From the NCBI RefSeq assembly GCF_010727325.1, contig NZ_AP022565.1, forward strand, positions 3,906,001 to 3,970,000: 64,000 nt of DNA, in the 5' to 3' direction. Shown in pieces: positions 57,288-64,000 of the stretch (the first letter of the stretch is position 1; every line of letters begins with the position of its first letter). Source of the DNA: Mycolicibacterium alvei. Lineage in GTDB: Bacteria; Actinomycetota; Actinomycetes; Mycobacteriales; Mycobacteriaceae. The translations under genes and the position numbers were made by a program. Under the pieces are notes generated by a model, which saw only the letters and a program-made list of their open reading frames with translations, was not told the origin of the DNA and did not search any database.

Positions 57288-57973
57288 GATCGGCGCCGGT
57301 TCAGCAGGCTTACGACCACAGCGACGGCTGCCAGGACCAGCGCCCCGCCGGCCAGCCACCGGGCCGAGTTATCCGCGCCGGCCGCGGACTCCGCGGCGGC
57401 CGCGGTGGGCGCAGCGGTGGGCGCAGGGGGCACGTCGGTGCCGTGCTCGGTGGCGCCCGCTGCGGGAGGCGCGCCGGTCAGCGTCACCTGCGGAGCCGGA
57501 TGCTCAGGCTCGCTGCCGTCGGGCAGAGGCGGCTGATCCCAGCGGACCACTGAACCGTCGGAGTCGGTCTGGGTGACCGGAAAGCTCACCGTCGCGGCGT
57601 CGGGAAGCTTGACCGACACCCGGAACAGGGCGAACTGTTCGGGCGAGATGCCGACCCCGGGTGCCGCGGTCCACGTCACCGACCGGACTGTGCCCGCCGA
57701 GGTGTCGCGGTCCAGCTTGGCGGTCCAGCCGGGCATCAGCTCGGCGCGGGCCGAGGCCACGTCGGGCAGGTCGACCGTCAACTGTGTTGTCAGCGCGCCG
57801 GTTTCGGACTCGCCAGGCACCCGGAAGGTGAGTACCGAGGTGGTCCCCGGAGTCGGATTATCGGCGTCGACGTGGACATGGGCCCAGGCCGGCGCGGCGG
57901 TGAGCAGACCGGTGGCGGCTACCGCGGCGGTCGCGAAGAGGGCGCGCGACGACGCCCCGTTGAAGGGTTGCAT
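57284..57973 (-). CDS. YcnI-family (DUF1775) copper protein
   Basis: 229 residues. A signal peptide (SRALFATAAVAATGLLTAAPAWA) leaves His-Val-His as the start of the mature chain, the copper-ligand position of YcnI. The domain has PTPGTTSVLTFRVPGESE and the Trp region TWTAAPGVG. A single C-terminal helix anchors it to the membrane. First gene of the operon with copC and copD, with overlapping stop and start codons throughout. Confidence 0.88.
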   Translation of the reverse strand: MQPFNGASSRALFATAAVAATGLLTAAPAWAHVHVDADNPTPGTTSVLTFRVPGESETGALTTQLTVDLPDVASARAELMPGWTAKLDRDTSAGTVRSVTWTAAPGVGISPEQFALFRVSVKLPDAATVSFPVTQTDSDGSVVRWDQPPLPDGSEPEHPAPQVTLTGAPPAAGATEHGTDVPPAPTAAPTAAAAESAAGADNSARWLAGGALVLAAVAVVVSLLNRRRS

Positions 57974-58010
57974 TCGGGAGTGTCTTTCTGGAGTTGGTCG
58001 GGTCGGATGG

Positions 58011-58532
58011 TCAGGCTGCGACGCGGACCGGCGGTCCTCGATGAGACACCGAAACGGCCAGGAGAAGGGCTGAGTGCAACGGCTGATCAGCGCTGCGTGC
58101 CGTGACGCAGGCCGTCGATCCCGGCGCGACCCGGCACACCCTGGCCATTACCCGCACTACCCGGGAGACCGCTGCCGAGAGGCGGGTGCCGCATGCGATC
58201 AGACCCGCGCCGAGCGATACCGCCGCCACATGCGCGCCGAACATCGCCAGACCGGGCGCGCCGTGCGCGTGACCGGCCGTGGACAACACCCCGTGCGCCA
58301 GCAGCTGGCCGGTGCTCAGCAGGCCCCACAACACCGGCACGCGGTGTGCGCCGGTCAGGGTTGCAGCCACCGTTCCCAACGTCGCCGCAAGGACCACGAG
58401 TTGGACGGCGACGGCCCCGCCCGGCACTGCACCGCCGGCGACGCCGTGAGCGGCGATGGCCAATGCGGCCGTGAGTGAGCCGACGGCCGTACCACGCAGC
58501 GAGGCTGCGGAGTCGATACGGTCGACGGTCAT
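58011..58532 (-). CDS. membrane protein of the copper locus
   Basis: 173 residues, four hydrophobic segments. Several His lie in or near helices (AAHGVAGG, LLAHGVLSTAGHAHGAPG, FGAHVAAV). The C-terminus SVSHRGPPVR is a short motif I know from actinobacterial proteins next to ycnI genes. It is upstream of ycnI on the same strand with a 38-base gap. Its role with copper is inference from neighbours. Confidence 0.7.
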   Translation of the reverse strand: MTVDRIDSAASLRGTAVGSLTAALAIAAHGVAGGAVPGGAVAVQLVVLAATLGTVAATLTGAHRVPVLWGLLSTGQLLAHGVLSTAGHAHGAPGLAMFGAHVAAVSLGAGLIACGTRLSAAVSRVVRVMARVCRVAPGSTACVTARSADQPLHSALLLAVSVSHRGPPVRVAA

Positions 58533-58541
58533 GGAACTGAG

Positions 58542-59198
58542 CTAGACCAACCCGAGCCGAGCCATCAGATCGGCATCGATGCCGTCGAGTTGGGCGGCGA
58601 TCGCCGCGTGGGCACCTCGGCGACGTGGGGTCGGCATGTTCTCGGCGGCAGTCACTGCTGCGGCCAGATCGGTGAGCCGCTCGCTGATCGCCGAGACGAA
58701 CTGCTTGGTCTCAGCGTCCTTGGGCTTCTTCTCGGCCACCTGTCGCAGCGTCTGCTCGGCCCCGGAAATCCGTGCGGACAGCTCAGCGCCGTGCCCGGAG
58801 AACTGACCCAGCTGGGCCAGCGGGACGCCGAGACGATCGGCACGACGCTCGTCCAGCGCGCCCCGGGCGGCCGTGGCGGCACGGTAGATCAACGGCACGA
58901 GCACTGGCGCCAGCAAACGTGTGACGGTGAGCAGGCGGCGGATCCGAGCGGGGGCGAGCAGACGCCCCTCTCGGGCTGCCTTCAACTCGGTTTCGGCCAC
59001 TTTGAGGGTGTTGCGGTCGGTGTCCCGCTGCGCTTTGACCTGAGCTTTGAGGGCCCGCTGCGCTGATTTTTGATCAGCCTTGATGCGACGGGCATCGTTC
59101 TTTGCGGTGAGCCGGGCTTCCAGCTTGGCCTTGGCCTTGATGGCGCGAGCTTCGGCGCGGCGGGTGGCGCGGCTTTTTCGTCGCGTGAACAGGCCCAT
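58542..59198 (-). CDS. conserved mycobacterial protein (Rv3850-like)
   Basis: 218 residues from the ATG giving MGLFTRRKSRAT; the same length as Rv3850. The first 90 residues are a basic coiled-coil (repeated KAKAKLEARL and QRALKAQVKAQRD). Then a hydrophobic patch (LLTVTRLLAPVLVPLIYRAA), then an amphipathic tail with GAELSARISGAEQTLRQV and DAETKQFVSAISERL. Function unknown. In M. tuberculosis it adjoins espR; here 3 kb of other genes lie between. Confidence 0.87.
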   Translation of the reverse strand: MGLFTRRKSRATRRAEARAIKAKAKLEARLTAKNDARRIKADQKSAQRALKAQVKAQRDTDRNTLKVAETELKAAREGRLLAPARIRRLLTVTRLLAPVLVPLIYRAATAARGALDERRADRLGVPLAQLGQFSGHGAELSARISGAEQTLRQVAEKKPKDAETKQFVSAISERLTDLAAAVTAAENMPTPRRRGAHAAIAAQLDGIDADLMARLGLV

Positions 59199-59410
59199 TC
59201 CGGTTGCCTCCCGGTCAATTCGTCGTGTGTTCGTGGTCACCGCAGAACTGCTGCAGACCCACAGTATCGTCCGGCGGATTTGCTCCGCTGCGGCTCCCCG
59301 CGATGAGCACGGGCAATCGGGCCAGCTAGCAAATTTGAACTGACCGGTTGTGTAAGAATTAGATTCATCAGTTGGAGCTGTTGGGCGGTGCGCGAAAGGG
59401 TGGTGAAAAC

Positions 59411-60514
59411 GTGCGTTCGCGGTTGCGCGTCGCCGCCTCGACCGGTTTGGTGTTAACGGGCCTGATCATCGCCGGTGTCGGAGGGGCATTGGCATTTGCC
59501 GACCCCGATCGGGGTCGGCCTGACACCGGTCAGGGATCGTCGAGCAGTGTCGGCAGCGGCCACGATGGGCGCGACGGCAAGGACCACGGTCAAGGCCATT
59601 CCCAGGATGGCGACGACCAAGGCGAAAATGGGGACGGCAGCGGCTCGACGGGCACGCGGACGTCCCGTAAGACCACCGACCGTCCGACCACCAAGCCGAC
59701 CAAGACCACGGGCCAGCCGACCAAGACAACCGGCAAACCTTCTGGAACCGGAGAACCGACCCACACCGGGCAACCGTCGGGCTCTCAGACGCCGTCGCCG
59801 ACCAGGTCCGAAACGACCAGGCCGACGAAGCCGACTGAGACGACCAAGCCCACAGAGACGACCAAGCCGACCGAGACCACGAAGCCGACCGAGACCACGA
59901 AGCCGACCGAGACCACGAAGCCGACCGAGACGACCAAGCCGACCGAGACGACCGAGACCACCACCGAGACGACCTCTGGAACGTCCGAGACCATCGGGCC
60001 CTTCGTCGGCGACGCTGCCGGCGGTGGTGGCGGGGGAGGCGGAGCCCGGGGCATGTTCAACTCCCCGCGCCCACCGGACATGCAGTTGCCCGACGAGGCC
60101 GTACCACCTCCACCGGGCCTGGCCGCAGCGGCCGGGGTGCCGCCGATCGCACTTCCGGTCGTCGCCCTGCCGGTGATCGTGCCGCCGGTCGCGGTGCCAT
60201 TGAGCGCTCCAGGCTCTGACGACCACGGGCCGCAGTACGGGCCACGGTCGGGACCTGACGTGCAACCCAATACCAAGATGCGCACCGAGTCGCGGCCTCC
60301 GGCCGCTGTCGGCTTGGACGCGTCGACGTCGGTGGACTTCAGGGCCGGATACGCGGACTACCTGCGTGTGGCGAGCATAAAGGAGCTCGTGGCCGTGACG
60401 CTGCCCGGCGTCACCGGGATGATGGCCCTGACCGGCCTGGGTGGGCTCGTCGGTTTCCGGCAGGCGAAAGCCGGCCGTACGGTCCCAATCGACGCCACCA
60501 GGTTCATGCGTTAG
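59411..60514 (+). CDS. exported Thr/Pro-rich repeat protein with C-terminal anchor
   Basis: 367 residues from GTG 59411 (GAAAGGGTGG upstream). Signal segment LRVAASTGLVLTGLIIAGVGGALAFA, a low-complexity Asp/Gly/His stretch, then Thr-Pro-Lys sequence including seven KPTETT units. From about 200 on, Gly- and Pro-rich sequence and a last helix VTLPGVTGMMALTGLGGLVGF before a basic end. This is the layout of a cell-wall or membrane-anchored stalk protein, possibly O-mannosylated on Thr. Not recognised as a known family. Confidence 0.7.
   Translation: MRSRLRVAASTGLVLTGLIIAGVGGALAFADPDRGRPDTGQGSSSSVGSGHDGRDGKDHGQGHSQDGDDQGENGDGSGSTGTRTSRKTTDRPTTKPTKTTGQPTKTTGKPSGTGEPTHTGQPSGSQTPSPTRSETTRPTKPTETTKPTETTKPTETTKPTETTKPTETTKPTETTKPTETTETTTETTSGTSETIGPFVGDAAGGGGGGGGARGMFNSPRPPDMQLPDEAVPPPPGLAAAAGVPPIALPVVALPVIVPPVAVPLSAPGSDDHGPQYGPRSGPDVQPNTKMRTESRPPAAVGLDASTSVDFRAGYADYLRVASIKELVAVTLPGVTGMMALTGLGGLVGFRQAKAGRTVPIDATRFMR
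59828..59953 (+). repeat. seven 18-base tandem units coding KPTETT
   Basis: Seven in-frame units, differing only at silent positions (ACC/ACG, AAG constant, CCG/CCC). Units four to six are nearly identical in DNA, so copy number may vary by slippage. Confidence 0.9.
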
Positions 60515-60581
60515 GGGTGGCCTGGGAGAATCCAGATGGCTGGAGTTGTCCAGCGTGGCTAGGAAAGGGTGAAGGGGGGAC

Positions 60582-61073
60582 ATGTCCGCCAGTCGAAGCG
60601 TCACGCGTGCTGTCAACGAGGTGCTCGACCTCGCTCCGCGAAGGGGTGAAATCACGTTGACCTGCCTGGTCGACGCGGTGGCCGAGGACCGCGGCAGGCC
60701 GATCGAGTTGAGCATGGCCGAGCTTCCGACAGGTGTCTGCGGCCAGTGGCGCCAATACACCGACCGCGACGTGTTCCTCATCCAGCAGGGGTTACCGGCC
60801 TGGGATCGCACGCTGGCCCACGAGCTCGGTCATCTGGTCCTTGGCCACGAGGGCATATCGATCGTCGACGCGGCCGCGGCAACAGCCGAGGTGGCGACCT
60901 CCGACCTGATCAGCTACATGCTCAATCAGCGCACCGGTTGCATGGGACCCAACGGTGAGGACATCGAGCAGGAAGCCGAGGACTTCGCCGCGCTGCTGCT
61001 GTACCGCCTCGGCCGGCTGCCCTCCGACCGGTCGTCGATCGTCCAGGTTCGCCTCGGAGAGGCATTTGGTTGA
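60582..61073 (+). CDS. ImmA/IrrE-family metallopeptidase
   Basis: 163 residues, ATG start with GGGGGGA upstream. Zinc motif HELGH at about 80-84 (TLAHELGHLVLGHEG) and the later EQEAEDFAALLL that gives the third ligand. ImmA/IrrE peptidases usually cleave a paired XRE-type repressor to switch on mobile elements or stress genes. Its stop overlaps the next gene's start (TTGA). Confidence 0.85.
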   Translation: MSASRSVTRAVNEVLDLAPRRGEITLTCLVDAVAEDRGRPIELSMAELPTGVCGQWRQYTDRDVFLIQQGLPAWDRTLAHELGHLVLGHEGISIVDAAAATAEVATSDLISYMLNQRTGCMGPNGEDIEQEAEDFAALLLYRLGRLPSDRSSIVQVRLGEAFG

Positions 61074-62182
61074 TCGTCTGGGTGATCGCCGGCCTGCTCG
61101 GCCTGGCTACCGGCGTGCGTATCGGTTGGGCTCTGGTCAACAAACAATCCCTGGTGAGCTCCGCGATGATCCTGTCATTGGGCAGCCTCGGCGTGGTGGC
61201 CGCGCTGAACTGGCAACCGCTCGCCCTGTTGATCGACACGGTGGTGCACTGGCCCAACATCGCGGCCGGCCTGAGCCAGGTGGCGCTGATCGCCTGTGCG
61301 GCAGGCAGTTGCGTCATGATCACGACCGCGTCCTCGGGCCATTCGGCCGCCCTCACCCGGCGTATCGCGCTGATCCAATACGGCATCGCGGGTGTCGTCA
61401 TCGTCGTCAGCCTGGTGATCTTCTTCCGCGCCGGGCGGCAACCGGAGATGGCGCCCGCTGAGTATCTGAGGCGGGGTCTGGGACCGCACGGTGGCTCGTG
61501 GCTGCTCCCACTGCTCTACGTGTTTCTGGCGCTCACCTTGGTGGTCTGGGCCGGCCTGCGCTATTCGAACCGCAGTCGGCGGGGGCGGGCGCTGTTCCTG
61601 TTCACCACCGGCATGGTGCTGATCGTGGCTGCCACCGGCTTCGTCCTGCTCCGGGCAGCGGGACAGACCGAACCCGCCGGCGTCGGCGCCGCGGCCACCC
61701 TCCTCGGTTGCGCGATGGTGGTCGTTGCCGCCGGATCGCTGCTGCCGAGTGTCGAAGACTGGTTCGGTGCGCACCACGAGCTGCGGACCATCAAACCGCT
61801 TCTGGGCGAATTGGCCCAGCGTCAACCCGACGTGGGGATCGGTGTGCGTCCGCGCGGACCATTGGTGTTCCGCGTCGCCGAACGGATGTCGCTGATTTCC
61901 GATGCACTGTATCTGGAGGCCACGGCTGCCGATGCGCGTCACAGATCCGGAGGATCAAGCGACACAACACAATCGGGGGATACCGAGCGACCTCAGGTAC
62001 CACCCCGGGACCAGGCCCAGGCGGTCGCTGAGTGGATCTACGACACCCGCGAGGGTGACAAGAATTCGGCGTTCCCGGGGTTGGCCTGGTTGAGTCAACC
62101 CGAGTCGTATTCCGACCGGGAATGGATTCTGGCGATTGCCGAGCAGTACCGGGAATTGGACCGCGCGGCGACGCGCAACTGA
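61070..62182 (+). CDS. MAB_1171c-like (DUF6545) membrane protein
   Basis: 370 residues from a TTG that overlaps the peptidase stop. Seven hydrophobic segments up to residue 215, then a cytosolic C-terminal domain with VEDWFGAHHELRTIKPLLGEL, PRGPLVFRVAERMSLISDALYL and the Asp/Glu-rich end. This matches the actinobacterial DUF6545 family, which is very often paired with an ImmA/IrrE peptidase. Function unknown; the pairing suggests a membrane sensor for the peptidase. Confidence 0.75.
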   Translation: MIVWVIAGLLGLATGVRIGWALVNKQSLVSSAMILSLGSLGVVAALNWQPLALLIDTVVHWPNIAAGLSQVALIACAAGSCVMITTASSGHSAALTRRIALIQYGIAGVVIVVSLVIFFRAGRQPEMAPAEYLRRGLGPHGGSWLLPLLYVFLALTLVVWAGLRYSNRSRRGRALFLFTTGMVLIVAATGFVLLRAAGQTEPAGVGAAATLLGCAMVVVAAGSLLPSVEDWFGAHHELRTIKPLLGELAQRQPDVGIGVRPRGPLVFRVAERMSLISDALYLEATAADARHRSGGSSDTTQSGDTERPQVPPRDQAQAVAEWIYDTREGDKNSAFPGLAWLSQPESYSDREWILAIAEQYRELDRAATRN

Positions 62183-62234
62183 AGCCCGCGCGAGTGGGCT
62201 TCAGCGCGCGAAGGTGCCGGCCGAAACCGACGAC

Positions 62235-62367
62235 TTATCCGTCGAGGTGTTCCCGGCGGCGCAGTTCATCGACCTTCTGCACCAGATCCTGCTGAGCTTC
62301 GTTGGACAGTCCGACGGTGCGGGCGGCGATCCGGCGGATTCCCTCGTCGCGCATGCTGGCGAGCCAG
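62235..62367 (-). pseudogene. espR: espR, 3' fragment (C-terminal dimerisation domain)
   Basis: Codes for the last 44 residues of EspR (WLASMRDEGIRRIAARTVGL... to the stop at 62235). It joins the 5' fragment at 63840 in the same frame if the element and one duplication copy are removed. This part carries the dimer contact of the protein. It has no start of its own. Confidence 0.9.
62360..62367. repeat. target-site duplication, left copy
   Basis: CGAGCCAG, identical to 63840-63847; the next base G is also shared, so the duplication is 8 or 9 bases, as IS256-family elements make. Confidence 0.88.
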
Positions 62368-63839
62368 GGGGTAAGTCCCCTGGGGTGGTGGGGTTTCGGG
62401 CCTGAGGCTGACCCGGCCGGACTCTGTTCGGTGTGTCGTTGAGGGCTTTGGGGTGGGGCATCGCGTAGTGGTCATTGAGTTACCGACCAAAGTGACTCAA
62501 GCAAAGGACGCACCACGCGATGACCCAGGACCATTCTGCCTTGCTCGCCCAGCTCGATGCGCTCAAGTCCGCTGATGCCGGGGCGGTGTTCGCCGAGCTG
62601 ATCCGCGCCGGGCTGCAGGCGTTGATCGAGGCCGAGGCCACCGAGGCGATCGGCGCCGGCCGCTACGAACGCAGCGGCGATCGCAGTACGCATCGCAACG
62701 GGCACCGTCCCAAGACGGTGTCGACCACCGCCGGGGATATCGAAGTCCAGATCCCCAAACTGCGGGCCGGATCGTTCTTCCCGTCGCTGCTCGAGCGGCG
62801 ACGCCGTATCGACAAGGCCTTGCACGCGGTGATCATGGAGGCCTACGTGCACGGGGTGTCGACCCGCAACGTCGATGACCTCGTCGCAGCGCTCGGTGTC
62901 GGTTCGGGGTCTCGAAGTCGGAGGTCTCACGCATCTGCGCCGGCCTGACAAGGAGATCGAGGCCTTTCGCACCCGCAACCTGACCCACACCCAGTTCCCG
63001 TACGTCTTCTGCGACGCGACGTTCTGCAAGGTCCGTATCGGGGCTCATGTGGTATCCCACGCTTTGGTGGTGGCCACCGGGGTGTCCATCGACGGCACCC
63101 GCGAGGTGCTGGGCACCGCCGTTGGTGACAGCGAGTCCTTCGAGTTCTGGCGGGAGTTCCTGGCTTCCCTCAAGGCCCGCGGGTTGGCCGGGGTGCACCT
63201 GGTGATCTCCGATGCCCACGCCGGGCTCAAGGCCGCCGTCGCCCAGCAGTTCGCCGGATCCTCCTGGCAGCGGTGCCGGGTCCATTTCATGCGCAACCTG
63301 CACGGCGCGGTGGCCGCCAAACACGCCCGGCGGTGACCGCGGCGGTCAAGACCATCTTCGCCCACACCGACCCGCCGACGTCGCCGCCCAATGGGACCAG
63401 GTCGCCGACACGCTGTCGTCGAGCTTCCCGAAAGTGGCCACAATGATGGACGAAGCGAAAACTGACGTGCTGGCGTTCACGGCGTTCCCACGCGGACACT
63501 GGCAAAGATCTGGTCGAACAACCCCATCGAACGCCTCAACAAGGAGATCAAACGCCGCGCCGATGTCGTGGAAATCTTCCCCAACCCCGCAGCATTCCTG
63601 CGGTTGGCCACCGCCGTGGTCATCGAAGCCCACGACGAATGGCAAGTCACCCGCCGCTACCTATCCGAGGTCTCCATGGCTGAACTGCGCAAAGTCATCG
63701 CCGCCAAACACGCCGCCGCCCAAACAGAGACCGAACCGGTTCCCGAACAACGCCAAATCGCCTAGCATTCACCACGACTCGTTGATCACCACGCGTGAAC
63801 CCACGCCGATCCGAAGTCCACCACCCCAAGGGGCACTAT
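62368..63839. mobile_element. IS256-family insertion sequence in espR
   Basis: About 1,472 bases bounded by the duplicated CGAGCCAG. Terminal inverted repeats are imperfect: TAAGTCCCCTGGGGTGGTGG on the left and TAGTGCCCCTTGGGGTGGTGG on the right (read inward). It carries one transposase gene in the plus direction. Size and ends resemble IS6120-type elements of fast-growing mycobacteria, but I cannot fix the exact element. Confidence 0.88.
62520..63765 (+). pseudogene. IS256-family transposase, frame broken
   Basis: Read through the breaks, it is a mutator-type DDE transposase. The N-terminal part ends near 62910 (RNGHRPKTVSTTAGDIEVQI); the middle has the Asp residues in FCDATFCKV and ISDAHAGLKAA; the end has Glu in NNPIERLNKEIKRRAD. 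Five single-base deletions shift the frame, near 62908, 62945, 63330, 63370 and 63505, most of them in short runs of one base. Either the copy is dead or the assembly is poor here. Confidence 0.85.
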
Positions 63840-63847
63840 CGAGCCAG
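63840..63847. repeat. target-site duplication, right copy
   Basis: CGAGCCAG (followed by G), the second copy of the duplicated target, inside the espR codons for Thr-Trp-Leu-Ala. Confidence 0.88.
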
Positions 63848-64000
63848 GTCAGTTCCTTGTCGAGCTTCTCGTAGTACTCATCGTCGGTGAAGTACGCCGG
63901 CTTGATCCGGAAGAAGTTGGCAAGTGCGGTCATGGTTGCCGCTGACGGATTGGTCCGGTTGCCCGAACGGAGCTGGGACAGGTACGGGGCCGACATGGTG
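63840..64000 (-). pseudogene. espR: espR, 5' fragment (N-terminal DNA-binding domain), continues past window
   Basis: Codes for MSAPYLSQLRSGNRTNPSAA onward to KELTWL, the helix-turn-helix domain of EspR and the linker. The Met here is internal; about 39 more residues lie beyond base 64000. After the insertion point the frame enters the element and stops at 63769, giving a truncated protein without the dimerisation domain. Confidence 0.92.

Noticed and set aside
59828..59953. Tandem units as a CRISPR array
   Set aside because: The units are directly adjacent without spacers and are in frame inside a protein-coding gene; no cas genes are present.
63769..63996. A separate 75-residue XRE regulator at the right edge
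   Set aside because: The Met at 63996 is internal to EspR, and the tail after KELTWL is read from the insertion element. It is the 5' part of broken espR.

Overview
The window is one 64 kb piece of a high-GC mycobacterial chromosome, most likely a rapid grower (Mycolicibacterium). The evidence is gene content and order. treS and mak sit together. A block of TetR, cyp138, msrA, a SnoaL-like gene and an epimerase matches the Rv0135c-Rv0139 order of M. tuberculosis, and is followed at a distance by relatives of Rv0140 and Rv0142. A second block of gltB/gltD, ethR/ethA, rraA, an Hns-like gene, an Rv3850-like gene and espR matches the Rv3859c-Rv3849 region. A Dps, a third-type DinB and a HugZ-like gene also fit a M. 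smegmatis-like organism. No tRNA, rRNA or CRISPR array was seen. All ortholog names come from recognition of the proteins, not from a database search.

Layout. 1-3.4 kb: the end of a spermidine/iron-type ABC transporter, a phosphoribosyltransferase, a HugZ-like heme protein and a small conserved protein. 3.4-6.7 kb: the trehalose-to-maltose-1-phosphate pair treS-mak. 6.7-14.5 kb: an MFS exporter, a two-gene acyl-CoA dehydrogenase operon, an enoyl-CoA hydratase, pncA, a DUF427 protein, a small secreted protein, a C39-like protein and a PPOX enzyme. 14.5-20.2 kb: a glycosyltransferase/methyltransferase/toroid operon and a second methyltransferase beside a TetR gene. Similar GGACAC-type palindromes lie before both units, and a Xre-RES toxin-antitoxin module with a frameshifted toxin lies between them. 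20.2-25.2 kb: TetR/cyp138, msrA, a likely KstR-controlled pair and a methyltransferase. 25.3-35 kb: AraC regulator, secreted proteins, FAD oxidoreductase, SRPBCC protein, glycosylase-like protein, dps, metallo-beta-lactamase-fold protein, aqpZ and a thioesterase. 35-42 kb: the wreck of a copper P-type ATPase behind an intact copper-type operator, then gltBD. 42-53 kb: an Imm52-like gene, oxidoreductases, an ArsR-SulP operon, a PHP protein, TetR/monooxygenase and dinB. 53-59 kb: ethR/ethA, rraA, Hns-like, copper genes ycnI-copC-copD and Rv3850-like. 59-64 kb: a Thr/Pro-repeat surface protein, an ImmA/IrrE peptidase with a membrane partner, and espR.

The most striking event is at the right end. 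espR, the global regulator that in M. tuberculosis controls the ESX-1 substrate operon espACD, is cut in two by an IS256-family element of about 1.47 kb. The element is flanked by an 8-9 bp target duplication. Removing the element and one duplication copy restores an exact, full-frame EspR. The element's own transposase frame is broken by about five single-base deletions.

Other decayed genes are the RES toxin, the copper ATPase and a 55-codon in-frame remnant of an aldo/keto reductase. Several TetR, KstR, LexA, CsoR/RicR and EthR type operators can be read directly next to the genes they probably control. A 46 bp element of unknown function occurs twice, each time in front of a small secreted protein gene.
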